From positions 1-36,975 of the forward strand of contig CANHEA010000020.1 of NCBI GenBank assembly GCA_947459635.1: 36,975 nucleotides of DNA, given 5' to 3'. Made by a program: the position numbers and the translations under genes. Position 1 is the first letter of the stretch, and each line of letters begins with the position of its first letter. Positions 1 to 8,150 of the stretch are shown here, one piece after another. The DNA comes from Flavobacteriaceae bacterium. Its GTDB lineage: Bacteria > Bacteroidota > Bacteroidia > Flavobacteriales > Flavobacteriaceae. Below the pieces are notes generated by a model that saw only the letters and a program-made list of their open reading frames with translations, had not been told where the DNA came from and did not search any database.

Positions 1-53
1 CAAGCGATTAAAATTGCTACTATAAATTGAAGTGGTTTGTTAGAAAGCACCAT
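1..53 (-). CDS. atpB: ATP synthase F0 subunit a, N-terminal fragment
   Basis: Partial gene running off the left edge on the minus strand. The ATG is at 53 and the 17 visible residues begin MVLSNKPLQFIVAILIA, a basic then hydrophobic start like the N-terminal signal-like segment of flavobacterial F0 subunit a. Context supports this: AtpZ and a DUF6168 membrane protein lie just upstream on the same strand, as at the head of Bacteroidota atp operons. A strong promoter (95-124) lies about 40 nt upstream. The call rests on a short stretch plus context, so only the family is inferred, not its integrity. Confidence 0.7.
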   Translation of the reverse strand, partial: MVLSNKPLQFIVAILIA

Positions 54-94
54 ATCTATTGAATATCTAGGATTTTGTTTTCTGAAATTTGGTG

Positions 95-124
95 CAAATG
101 TACATCTTTTATTAAACTTCACAA
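95..124 (-). promoter_or_regulatory. Promoter for atpB (Bacteroidota -33/-7 type)
   Basis: On the minus strand TTG (124-122) is followed after 19 nt by TACATTTG (102-95) and then C. This matches the Bacteroidota primary sigma consensus TTG-N17-23-TAnnTTTG. The expected transcription start leaves a leader of about 35 nt before the atpB ATG at 53. It lies in the 113-nt gap after the DUF6168 gene, so atpB and downstream atp genes can be transcribed independently of the sprE-bactofilin operon. Confidence 0.75.
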
Positions 125-166
125 GTTTAAAAAACACTTTTTTGAAGAACATTTAGTTTTGACAAC

Positions 167-568
167 CTATTGTTGCTTATTGTTTATTAATCGTATCGTT
201 AAAAGCGTTTCTGTTGCTAAAAACAGCAGAAATACGATCAAGAAATTTGCCTTTTCGAAACCCGAATGTGGGAGGTTTGCATGTAGGATTGGTTTCAAGA
301 ATAAATAGGCAACGCCCATCTTAAAAGTAGTCAACAATATAAATGTCAATCCCACATGTGTCGAGCTCACTTGGTTTACTTTAATCAAAATGAAAAGAAT
401 TACCGTTGCAAGTAGAAAGAAAAAGGCATACAATCGTGGTAATGTATACACAAATTGAGATTCTAATTGATCGAAACCAATCACATACATAAAGCCTTTG
501 TGAATGAGTAAAGTAATCATTGAAAACAGAAACAAACTAAGAATGGGTTGATATTGCTTTATATTCAT
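167..568 (-). CDS. DUF6168 family membrane protein
   Basis: A 133-residue protein with about four hydrophobic segments (roughly residues 8-30, 43-63, 73-95, 105-128), so an inner-membrane protein. Size, topology and place between AtpZ and atpB fit the flavobacterial DUF6168 family, which sits where AtpI lies in other bacteria. A role in F0 assembly or ion supply to the c-ring is an inference from position only. It starts 6 nt after the AtpZ stop, so the two are probably cotranscribed. No catalytic motif is visible. Confidence 0.75.
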   Translation of the reverse strand: MNIKQYQPILSLFLFSMITLLIHKGFMYVIGFDQLESQFVYTLPRLYAFFFLLATVILFILIKVNQVSSTHVGLTFILLTTFKMGVAYLFLKPILHANLPHSGFEKANFLIVFLLFLATETLLTIRLINNKQQ

Positions 569-574
569 GATGAT

Positions 575-802
575 TTATTCGTCTGAAGCGTTAATGTCTT
601 TGAGTTGGCGATTGAGGTTGTAGAATGCAATGGCAACACCAACTAACGTTAGCGCCTTAATGTAGACGTTGTTTTTATTAGGGAATTTCTCATCTAGCCA
701 ACCGCCAAGAAAAGAAAATGCATAAATAATTATTCCCATTTGAATCGGAATGTTGATCAATGCTAACCATTTATTCGGTCGTCTTTTCTTCTGTTGATTC
801 AT
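575..802 (-). CDS. atpZ: AtpZ/AtpI family protein
   Basis: A 75-residue protein with a basic N-terminus (MNQQKKRRPNKW), one hydrophobic segment, a GGWLDEKFP motif after it and a second hydrophobic segment. This is the usual pattern of AtpZ-type ATP synthase accessory proteins, thought to help F0 assembly or Mg2+/ion handling. The start ATG at 802 lies inside the end of the bactofilin gene (32-bp overlap), indicating translational coupling. The neighbouring DUF6168 gene and atpB support the assignment. The precise function in Bacteroidota has not been shown, as far as I know. Confidence 0.8.
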   Translation of the reverse strand: MNQQKKRRPNKWLALINIPIQMGIIIYAFSFLGGWLDEKFPNKNNVYIKALTLVGVAIAFYNLNRQLKDINASDE

Positions 803-1175
803 TGGGAATTGCTCCTTTATGATTGGTTTTCATGATACAAGTGGCGCTAAATTCGGCGCCGGGTTCAACGGAAAGTTTACCACACACTACTTCACCGTGA
901 ATGCTTGCTTTGGCTTTGATATTTAAGATTTCCGTAACTTGTATTTTCCCTTCAAACTTACCCTCGATGTCGGCATTCTTGCAAATAATGTCTCCTTTGA
1001 CACTGCCTGCAGGACCAATTACAATTTTTCCATCCGATTGGAAATTGCCTACAAGATCTCCGTCGAGACGAAAATCCGCATGAGAAAGTACATTACCTTT
1101 AATAATAGTACCTTCAACAATTCTGTTGGTTTTTCCTAATAAGTCAGTATACGATTTTGTTTTTTTATCGAACAT
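771..1175 (-). CDS. Bactofilin (polymer-forming cytoskeletal protein)
   Basis: A 134-residue protein whose central part (about residues 15-115) is the right-handed beta-helix of bactofilins (DUF583/PF04519). The repeated short strands rich in G, V and I are visible, such as IVEGTIIKGNVLSHADFRLD and GKIVIGPAGSVKGDI. Bactofilins self-assemble into nucleotide-independent filaments at the membrane that organise cell-wall enzymes or shape. The gene begins 3 nt after the sprE-like stop and overlaps AtpZ at its end, so it is the middle gene of an operon. The last residues are charged and outside the fold. Confidence 0.9.
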   Translation of the reverse strand: MFDKKTKSYTDLLGKTNRIVEGTIIKGNVLSHADFRLDGDLVGNFQSDGKIVIGPAGSVKGDIICKNADIEGKFEGKIQVTEILNIKAKASIHGEVVCGKLSVEPGAEFSATCIMKTNHKGAIPNESTEEKTTE

Positions 1176-1178
1176 GAT

Positions 1179-4025
1179 TTACTTTTTATCATTACCAGCA
1201 CCTTTGTCTTTCGGAACAAATCCAGGCTGAGACGGCATTCCCGGAGGCAATTGATTGAATTGAGATTCTTTCTCGCCTCCCGCTTCTTCTCTGGTAGGTT
1301 TTTGTCTTTCCTGTACTTTATTTTCCGCTTTTTCGGTGTTTGGTTTTGCTTTAGGAACGTATGGTTTAGGCGGTAATGGATCTGAAGGAGGTGTTGTCAA
1401 ATATTCTTCAAAATTCTTCTTCATTTGAACAATTTTGTAATTTTCGTTCGAAATGATATACGCTGTTTCGGCTACTTTATATTCTTTAAATTCCTTTAGT
1501 ATTGAAGCAATTCCCTTCGCATATTCTAAATCTTTAAGACCATGAATCACGATAAAGTTCTCTTCCATCGTATAAATATCATAGGACAAGGTTAGTTTAT
1601 CTAGACTTCTTTCAGTAATAAACTTGGTGATTTTAGCTTGTAGTGCTTTGGTGTTTTTGTCTTCCGGATTATTTGATTTATACAAAATCTTCCAGCTCAA
1701 TGGTTTTACTTCATAGAACTTTAAGCTTTCCATTGCAGGCACATTAGTTTTCAAAAGTTCTTCCGCAAATTTTCCTTCTGTACTGTTGGGATAATTTAAT
1801 GCCACAAAATTGAGCGTCTTTTTATACTCGCCCAAACCTTTCAATCTTCCTAAATTATTCGCTTTTAATAACTCGAACTTAGGTACAATTTCTTCACCAT
1901 TGTATTGATCGATTGCGATATTTAAATTGGTCAAAGAACCTTTGATATCTCCAGAATTAAACTGTTTGAATATCTTGTCATAATTGGCTTCTGGAGTATC
2001 CGTCAACAAATTTCCTCCTCCATTTGTATTCCCAAGAATTTGCGCGTATCGAGAATCTGGAAACTCATTGATAATTCGATTCTTCATTGCCAAAGCCTTG
2101 TCTTTATCTAACAAATCATACAATTTGTATAAATTATACATTGTTGGCAAAATCAATCTTTCTTCTGGCTTATTCGATAGTAAAGTCTCTAGTTTGACAA
2201 CCGCCAACTTGTATTCTTTGAATTTTTCTTTATAAATAACACCCAATTGAAAATAAGCAAAATTACGTTCTTTGGCTATGCTGTCAATCACCTTTTGAGC
2301 TGTTGGTAATTTCTTGATATAGAAATCCGTCGTATATTTTTCCTCCTCCTTGCTTTTCTTTTCTTGTTCTAATTTTTCGTCTTTTTCCTTGCCTTCGGTA
2401 GTTTCATCGTCTTTGTTTTCCGACACATTCGATTTGTTTTGAGAAATTCGCCAATTATCTCCATAAGCCCGATCTCCCCATTTCTTCTTAAAATCTATCT
2501 TCCCTTTTGCAACGGTTGAAGCATTATAAAAGTAAAAATTACTGCTACTCGACGAGATTGCAATATTAGACTCCGGAGGTGCTATTCGCTCTGGCTTTCT
2601 CGATTCCTTAACGCTTTCTTTGTCAATTTCTCTGCCGTTTTTATCAATAGTACTTCCTTCTTTATCCGTCGATTCGCCTTTCTCTTTGGCTATTTTTTCT
2701 TGCAAAAGTCTTTTCTCTTCTGCTTTTTTCAATTTAGCAATATACGCATCGTAATAGCTTATCTTGTCTGCCTCAGACATCGCGCATAGGTTAAGAATAC
2801 TATCATTTCTAGAGGCAATTCCTTCGTATTTGATTACATCTACTAAATTCTCTCTTTTCTTTTCAATAAATCGATGCTCTCTAGATCTCGGTTCTAGTTG
2901 TACCAAAGTACTATCATAATACTTACCCGCCACGACGTACTTCGCGTTTTTAAAGTAAATATCCGCTAGATTTCTGTAATTGGACGCCACCAAATATTTG
3001 TCAACAACCTTACTGTTTAGGGAGACATTGTAGTATTTTTTCGCTAATGAATCGTCCTTGTTTTTGTCATAGAACAATCCCATTTGATGATTCAAGAAGT
3101 TAAGATAAGGTCTGTTTTCTCTGTCTTTAAGCAATTTTCTATACTTAGTCAAAAATGCCAGCGTATCACCATGTTCAAAATCGCCCAGACCAGCTTGTCG
3201 TATATGAGAATGGATAACATATTGCTTGCCGGCCTTTCTTTTCATGTCAATAACGGATTGATAAGACGCAAATGCACTGTCCTTATATCCGAGTTGCTCG
3301 TATAACTGACCTAGAATAAATCCGTAGCGTGATCTTTCTTCTTTCGATTTCGTATACTGTTTGGCTAATTTTAGTTTCGCCACAGCGCTATCTTTCTCTC
3401 CTAAATTTAAAAATGCTTGCGTTAACGTTGCGTTGGCATCTGCAAAAATCTGATCTTTATATTTAATTTCTTTAAACAAATTTCGCAAATTCTCTACTGC
3501 GACCGCGTCATTTTCTAATCGCATATTGGTTTTTTCTCTCCAAATTTTAGCTTCATTAATCTTGTTGCTATTCGAGTGTTTGTATAGGATATAATTAAAA
3601 GCTTCCAAAGCAGGCACAAATCTTTGGTCATAGTATCTCGACTTCCCTAATAGCAAATGAGCTTCATCCATCTGGTAGTTTTTCTCTTGCCCTCCGATAT
3701 TCATGGAGTGCTTCTGAATTGCTTTGGTAGCTTTGGTCTCGGCGCGGTCAAAGTTGGGGTTTGGTGGCGTATCTCCAGGTAAGATGTTTTCCTTTTTTAC
3801 CTGCATTCTTTCAATGGGCAAGATTTCCCAGAAATTGTCTTGGTATTGGGATTTTAACTCTAAAATTCCTTTGTCTAAAGCCAAATTACCATTGTAAAGT
3901 ATATTGTCTTTAGTGCTCAAAGCGTGTGAATTTCTAGAGATAAACGTATTCTTTTTAACCGAACAGGCTACCAAGAAAAGAAAGAAGCCCACTATAAAAA
4001 GATACTTGTGTATGTTAGTTTTCAA
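1179..4025 (-). CDS. sprE: SprE/PorW-like T9SS and gliding-motility TPR lipoprotein
   Basis: Large TPR-rich lipoprotein matching flavobacterial SprE (PorW in Porphyromonas), an outer-membrane-associated T9SS component needed for secretion and gliding. The frame stays open to a GTG at 4118, but there is no ATG before the lipobox. The TTG at 4025 gives a normal lipoprotein signal (KTNIHKYLFIVGFFLFLVAC) with the lipid-bearing Cys at residue 21, so I use it (948 residues). Arrays of TPR-like helices occupy the N-terminal half. A Lys/Glu-rich low-complexity stretch interrupts at about residues 440-600. More TPR-like helices and a proline-rich tail follow. A promoter-like TATTTTTGC lies at 4176-4169. 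The gene heads the operon with bactofilin and AtpZ. Confidence 0.8.
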   Translation of the reverse strand: MKTNIHKYLFIVGFFLFLVACSVKKNTFISRNSHALSTKDNILYNGNLALDKGILELKSQYQDNFWEILPIERMQVKKENILPGDTPPNPNFDRAETKATKAIQKHSMNIGGQEKNYQMDEAHLLLGKSRYYDQRFVPALEAFNYILYKHSNSNKINEAKIWREKTNMRLENDAVAVENLRNLFKEIKYKDQIFADANATLTQAFLNLGEKDSAVAKLKLAKQYTKSKEERSRYGFILGQLYEQLGYKDSAFASYQSVIDMKRKAGKQYVIHSHIRQAGLGDFEHGDTLAFLTKYRKLLKDRENRPYLNFLNHQMGLFYDKNKDDSLAKKYYNVSLNSKVVDKYLVASNYRNLADIYFKNAKYVVAGKYYDSTLVQLEPRSREHRFIEKKRENLVDVIKYEGIASRNDSILNLCAMSEADKISYYDAYIAKLKKAEEKRLLQEKIAKEKGESTDKEGSTIDKNGREIDKESVKESRKPERIAPPESNIAISSSSSNFYFYNASTVAKGKIDFKKKWGDRAYGDNWRISQNKSNVSENKDDETTEGKEKDEKLEQEKKSKEEEKYTTDFYIKKLPTAQKVIDSIAKERNFAYFQLGVIYKEKFKEYKLAVVKLETLLSNKPEERLILPTMYNLYKLYDLLDKDKALAMKNRIINEFPDSRYAQILGNTNGGGNLLTDTPEANYDKIFKQFNSGDIKGSLTNLNIAIDQYNGEEIVPKFELLKANNLGRLKGLGEYKKTLNFVALNYPNSTEGKFAEELLKTNVPAMESLKFYEVKPLSWKILYKSNNPEDKNTKALQAKITKFITERSLDKLTLSYDIYTMEENFIVIHGLKDLEYAKGIASILKEFKEYKVAETAYIISNENYKIVQMKKNFEEYLTTPPSDPLPPKPYVPKAKPNTEKAENKVQERQKPTREEAGGEKESQFNQLPPGMPSQPGFVPKDKGAGNDKK

Positions 4026-4168
4026 TGTAAAACGGTTTTTCTTAAAACTTTTAAAAGTCGATTTTAGTATTTTGACTGGTAAAAATACGTTTCTTTTTGA
4101 TATAGCGAAAATTATCACTCAAAAGTTTCGTGTTTTGCGCCGGCTTAACTGATGATAAAAATCTCCTG

Positions 4169-4176
4169 CAAAAATA
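4169..4176 (-). promoter_or_regulatory. -7 box for the sprE operon
   Basis: Reading the minus strand, TATTTTTG followed by C matches the Bacteroidota -7 consensus TAnnTTTG. It is upstream of both candidate starts of the sprE-like gene (GTG 4118, TTG 4025). No TTG is seen at the -33 distance, so this is a moderate call. It sits back to back with the -7 box of the divergent reductase gene. Confidence 0.5.
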
Positions 4177-4213
4177 ATTCAGGCTATATAATTCTGTTTT
4201 CTGTGATGTTTCC

Positions 4214-4221
4214 TATTTTTG
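4214..4221 (+). promoter_or_regulatory. -7 box for the paaE-like reductase
   Basis: TATTTTTG followed by C on the plus strand, 11 nt before the ATG at 4233. This implies a very short leader and supports 4233 as the start rather than the 27-residue longer frame, whose extra residues would lie upstream of transcription. The -33 element is weak. Confidence 0.55.
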
Positions 4222-4232
4222 CAAAAAAAATT

Positions 4233-5285
4233 ATGTCTTCATTTTATAAATTAAACATCAAAGAAGTACGTCGAGAAACCAAAGATGCCGTTTCTGTTTT
4301 GTTTAATGTTCCTCTTGAATTTAAAGATTTTTATCGCTTTTTAGCTGGTCAATATGTGAATCTAAAATTAACTTTAGATGGCAACGAAATTCGCCGCGCT
4401 TATTCTATTTGTTCGCCACCTGAAAATAACGAGTTGAGAATTGCCATAAAATCTGTCGCTAACGGAACATTTTCGGTTTTTGCCAATTCAAAGCTAAAAG
4501 CAGGAGATACTTTAGAAGTAGGAACTCCAGAAGGAAAATTTACTTTCGAAGCTGATGCGCAACGTACAAGAAACTATATGGCTTTTGCTGCTGGAAGCGG
4601 AATCACTCCAATACTTTCCATTTTACAAAGCGTTCTGTTAAGCGAACCGAACAGCACTTTTGTTTTGGTTTATGGAAACAAAACCCCTGAAGACACTATA
4701 TTTCATCAACAATTACTTGATTTACAATTAAAATATGTGGGGCAATTCTTCGTGCATTTTGTGTATAGTCAAATGAATTTAGATGCCGGATTGTTCGGAA
4801 GAATTGACAAATCAGCGGTGAATTTCGTGCTGAATAACAAACACAAAGAACTCGATTTTGATAAGTTTTATCTCTGTGGACCTGAAGATATGATCAATAC
4901 TGTTTCGGCGGTCTTGAAAGAACGAAGCATCAAAGAATCTGCTATAAAATTTGAGCTGTTTTCTACCTCAACTTCAGAATCTAAAATCGAGAAGTCCTTA
5001 GAAGGTCACACTAAAATAACCGTTTTAGTAGATGGCGACGAAACCACTTTCGAAATGTCGCAAAAACAGACCGTCCTAGAAGCGGCCTTAAAGCAAGGCA
5101 TCGACGCACCTTATTCTTGTCAAGGTGGCATTTGCAGCAGTTGTTTGGCGAGAATTAAATCTGGAACGGCGGAGATGAAGAAAAACACCATTTTAACCGA
5201 TAGCGAAATTGCCGAAGGTTTAGTATTGACTTGTCAAGCGCATCCGACCTCTGCTAGTATATCAATCGATTATGACGATGTCTAG
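4233..5285 (+). CDS. Ferredoxin--NADP reductase with 2Fe-2S domain (PaaE/Hmp-like)
   Basis: A 350-residue soluble electron-transfer flavoprotein. It has an FAD domain with RRAYSICSPP at residues 54-63, an NAD(P)H domain with GSGITP (121-126) and FYLCGPEDM (212-220), then a plant-type 2Fe-2S ferredoxin domain. The cluster cysteines are 296, 301, 304 and 334 in the usual CxxxxCxxC...C spacing. This order matches PaaE, the reductase of phenylacetyl-CoA epoxidase, and other stand-alone oxygenase reductases. No paaABCD genes are nearby, so the partner oxygenase is unknown. The ATG at 4233 is chosen from the -7 box and the domain boundary. Its stop overlaps the convergent deiminase stop in a shared CTAG. 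Confidence 0.88.
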   Translation: MSSFYKLNIKEVRRETKDAVSVLFNVPLEFKDFYRFLAGQYVNLKLTLDGNEIRRAYSICSPPENNELRIAIKSVANGTFSVFANSKLKAGDTLEVGTPEGKFTFEADAQRTRNYMAFAAGSGITPILSILQSVLLSEPNSTFVLVYGNKTPEDTIFHQQLLDLQLKYVGQFFVHFVYSQMNLDAGLFGRIDKSAVNFVLNNKHKELDFDKFYLCGPEDMINTVSAVLKERSIKESAIKFELFSTSTSESKIEKSLEGHTKITVLVDGDETTFEMSQKQTVLEAALKQGIDAPYSCQGGICSSCLARIKSGTAEMKKNTILTDSEIAEGLVLTCQAHPTSASISIDYDDV

Positions 5286-7030
5286 AGTTTGACTACTTTT
5301 CTGGTAACACTTCCAAAATCACCTTCAAAAGTCACCAACAAAGTACCTTTCCATTCTGGTTCTAAATCTAAACTAAACACCCCATTCCCAGCTTGAATGT
5401 CTTGGGCAAAAAGACTTTGACCCAAAATATTGGTGATAGAAACATGGATTAATCCAAACATTTGATCCATTTCAAAATTGACATTTTGCTTGGTCGGGTT
5501 TGGAAAAGGTGCAGAAATATGTTGCGACGCCCACTCTGAGTTGCTTAATGTAGATACATGAATAGTCCAATAACCCGCTGGAGCAACTATTGGTCTGGAA
5601 AGTATTTTTCCGGAAACGGACTGTCCTTGAATGTAATATTCGATATTAACCCCAGAACTTGGAATGTCAATACTAGCCGTCCAATTCGAATCGTTTACGA
5701 AAGTCATCGGCGTCTGAGTAAACGTTGTGCTTCCTTCTTCTCTCCAAAATACAGTTGCTGCTTGAATCCCAGAATTATGTTTGATCAAAGCGGAAACCGT
5801 AACTGTACTTCCTGCATTGGCTTCATCAATTGGTTGGTGCACGATTAACATTGGGTCTGCCACGCCGATAGTGTGTGTAATACAATGCAATGCGCCAAGC
5901 TGATTAATCAAGTTTTCTCCTGAATTATCCACATCAATTCCAACGACATTATATCCCGGTAATAATTCCTGATAAAGCGCCAATGCCGCAGCATCCACTT
6001 GCGGACGATATATCGGAACCAAGATCGATTTATTAATAAAAACAGAGTTTGCAAAAGTTCGGTAAGCGCCACCTGTGTCGGGATAACTGCCGGTAGTGCT
6101 TGGCGGTACATCAATCCACTTAATATCATAAGGCGTCCCGAATGGAGATTGAAAATTATTGACCACATAGTTGATGTTTGCCTCTATTTGTGGACCGTCT
6201 GCGACATTTGGTGGATATTTACTCACCAATAATGTTTCTTCGTCTAGCAGTTTCATGTGCATGTCTATATGGTGAATTTCATCATAAGGCAACGTGGGCA
6301 TTTTTATATAATGCTGAATTCCCATATAATTCTGCATGATGCCATCTATTTGTGCTTCGGTTTTGGCAGAAACACCATACGGATTTCCTGCTGCATTTTC
6401 CTGCAATATCAATTCAGAGGCAAAGGCATTCCCTAAACCATCCGACATATAATTTCCGCCCGTATTTACCAAATCATTTAGACCAGAATCGGTAATATAA
6501 ATCGGGATTCCTACATAATTAGCATGGGCCGTTGGCATGACATTGTCGTTGGGGCGCGGGCGATTATAGATCCAATCGGTTAATGCTCTTTCCCCAACAC
6601 TGTCTGAGTAGATGGTATTTCCTGCATAATCTCGAATCCAAATACTGTTTGCAGGGACATTTAGAAAAATAACATTCGTCAAATCTATCCCGAAGGAAGT
6701 TAGATAGCTCGCCACTGACGCTTGACTTTGCGTTGCGATGATCACCTTGCATTCGTTGACACCAACCGCCACAATCTGACGTAGTATATTTTGAAAACTC
6801 GTTTGCCAGGACAAAACCAAATATTCTACTTCTTCCCATTCCGCTGCGGCGCGCACGGAGCCTGTTGGTGGAGGCGTCGCTTGTGCATTTCTGAACTCGA
6901 AATGGGTTAGTAATTGTTTTTCCCTTTCCGTAAATCCTTTGGGTAGTTTTTCGCTTTCTTGTGAAAATAAGAAGACACTATGGGAAGAAAATAACAGAAG
7001 AAATAACAGTTTTAGGACTTTGATTCTCAT
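5282..7030 (-). CDS. PPAD-like peptidylarginine deiminase, T9SS cargo
   Basis: A 582-residue secreted protein with signal peptide (residues 1-23), guanidino-group-modifying catalytic domain (about 50-395), Ig-like domain (about 400-480) and a C-terminal T9SS sorting domain (from FPNPTKQNV, about 509). This is the domain order of P. gingivalis PPAD, which converts C-terminal peptidyl-arginine to citrulline. Residues aligning with PPAD catalytic ones are present: D134 (WIRDYAG), H254 and D256 (HHIDMH), N328 (FANSV) and C383 (ALHCITH). The YNRPRPND motif keeps R157 and R159, matching the PPAD arginines that hold the substrate carboxylate. Automated labels would say agmatine deiminase family, but secretion and the extra domains argue against agmatine. 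Start ATG 7030 is chosen because the promoter covers the longer frame. Confidence 0.85.
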   Translation of the reverse strand: MRIKVLKLLFLLLFSSHSVFLFSQESEKLPKGFTEREKQLLTHFEFRNAQATPPPTGSVRAAAEWEEVEYLVLSWQTSFQNILRQIVAVGVNECKVIIATQSQASVASYLTSFGIDLTNVIFLNVPANSIWIRDYAGNTIYSDSVGERALTDWIYNRPRPNDNVMPTAHANYVGIPIYITDSGLNDLVNTGGNYMSDGLGNAFASELILQENAAGNPYGVSAKTEAQIDGIMQNYMGIQHYIKMPTLPYDEIHHIDMHMKLLDEETLLVSKYPPNVADGPQIEANINYVVNNFQSPFGTPYDIKWIDVPPSTTGSYPDTGGAYRTFANSVFINKSILVPIYRPQVDAAALALYQELLPGYNVVGIDVDNSGENLINQLGALHCITHTIGVADPMLIVHQPIDEANAGSTVTVSALIKHNSGIQAATVFWREEGSTTFTQTPMTFVNDSNWTASIDIPSSGVNIEYYIQGQSVSGKILSRPIVAPAGYWTIHVSTLSNSEWASQHISAPFPNPTKQNVNFEMDQMFGLIHVSITNILGQSLFAQDIQAGNGVFSLDLEPEWKGTLLVTFEGDFGSVTRKVVKL

Positions 7031-7054
7031 GAGGGTAGCAAGTTGATTTGACAA

Positions 7055-7081
7055 CAAATTTATCTTTTTACTTCGAAACAA
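7055..7081 (-). promoter_or_regulatory. Promoter for the PPAD-like gene
   Basis: On the minus strand TTG (7081-7079) is followed after 16 nt by TAAATTTG (7062-7055), close to the Bacteroidota consensus though the spacer is slightly short. It gives a leader of about 20 nt to the ATG at 7030 and lies in the gap after the GT9 gene. Confidence 0.5.
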
Positions 7082-7097
7082 TAAGTGAAAGCATTAA

Positions 7098-8135
7098 TTA
7101 CTTTACAATTCCGTTGATTTTACTCAAAATACTTGCCACGGAAATAGTACGCATGGCCTCTTCATAGCCTGCTACTTTCTTGTTACCATAGACAGAAGTT
7201 GGCAGGAAAGGAAATTGTTTTCTGTCGGATGTCAGGCAATTCTCGATGGGTTGATGAAAAGGAGAAAAACCCGCAAAAGGATGCGTTGCTCCCCAAAGTG
7301 TCACCGCTGGAACGCCATAGATTGCTGCCAAATGTGCGTTACCAGAATCCATAGAAAGCATTAGGTTGAGATGAGCAATGAGTTGCAATTCTTGTGTAAA
7401 ACTCCATTTTCCAGCAACAACAAAAGCATTGTCTAGGTTGTTTGAAATTTCTTTCAGCACTTTTATTTCGCTCTTACTTCCGAAAAGCAACAGGCGATAG
7501 GCTTTGTTTTTTGAAAGTTCACTGACCACTTCCTTCATTAGGTCGAGTGGATATACTTTGGAGTCGTATTGGGCAAATGGCGCTATTCCGATTAGGATTT
7601 TTGGCTCATCGCCAATGATATTCAATATTGCTGTGTCTTGTTTCGGTTTTTGGGGAAAAGTAGGTTTGGACAAATCTATTGGAAATCCGAGTTGTTTGAA
7701 GACGTTGGCGTGTCTTTCAAAAACTGTTGGTAATGGATTTAGCGTTTTGTTTTCGAGTCGCGTAAGCGCTTTCTTTGCTGCTCTGGCCTTGTCTGTAAAA
7801 GCGACTTTCTTCCCGCTCAACAGAAAAAAGGTTCTGATGATTTTAGAACGCAACACATTGTGCAGGTCGGCAAAAGCATCGATCTGAAAGGGTTTTAAAT
7901 CGCGATACAATTGCAACAAACCCAGAAATCCTTTGTGTCTGCCGTCAGCATCGAATGGGAAGAATACAAGATTGGGAATATCCTGAAAAAGAGGTTGAAA
8001 AAAAGGTCTGGAAATGACCGTGATTTTGACGTCAGGATGTTGTTGCAACAAGGCTCTTAAAACAGGAACCGTCATGGCAACATCTCCCATTGCGGAGAGT
8101 CTCATGACGGCTATATGTGTTTGTTTTTCTGGCAA
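7098..8135 (-). CDS. Glycosyltransferase family 9 (ADP-heptose:LPS heptosyltransferase-like)
   Basis: A 345-residue GT-B protein like WaaC/WaaF/RfaF. The N-terminal strand and loop IAVMRLSAMGDVAMTVPVLR (residues 8-27) is the family signature, and the C-terminal half has SMDSGNAHLAAIYGVPAVTL followed by WGATHP, the nucleotide-sugar site. It probably adds heptose or a related sugar to the lipopolysaccharide core in the cytoplasm. The start is a TTG at 8135; the next in-frame ATG (8105) would cut off the first beta strand, and an in-frame stop at 8159-8157 rules out a longer gene. A structured repeat lies only 15 nt upstream. DUF4254 beyond that repeat is its usual partner. Confidence 0.88.
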   Translation of the reverse strand: MPEKQTHIAVMRLSAMGDVAMTVPVLRALLQQHPDVKITVISRPFFQPLFQDIPNLVFFPFDADGRHKGFLGLLQLYRDLKPFQIDAFADLHNVLRSKIIRTFFLLSGKKVAFTDKARAAKKALTRLENKTLNPLPTVFERHANVFKQLGFPIDLSKPTFPQKPKQDTAILNIIGDEPKILIGIAPFAQYDSKVYPLDLMKEVVSELSKNKAYRLLLFGSKSEIKVLKEISNNLDNAFVVAGKWSFTQELQLIAHLNLMLSMDSGNAHLAAIYGVPAVTLWGATHPFAGFSPFHQPIENCLTSDRKQFPFLPTSVYGNKKVAGYEEAMRTISVASILSKINGIVK

Positions 8136-8150
8136 GTTGCTATGAAGTGC

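Noticed and set aside
4152..4232. Longer start for the reductase gene
   Set aside because: The 27 extra codons span the divergent promoter region and precede the -7 box; the FAD domain begins just after 4233.
5282..7030. Plain agmatine deiminase
   Set aside because: Signal peptide, Ig-like domain, T9SS tail and the YNRPRPND motif fit a secreted peptidylarginine deiminase better.
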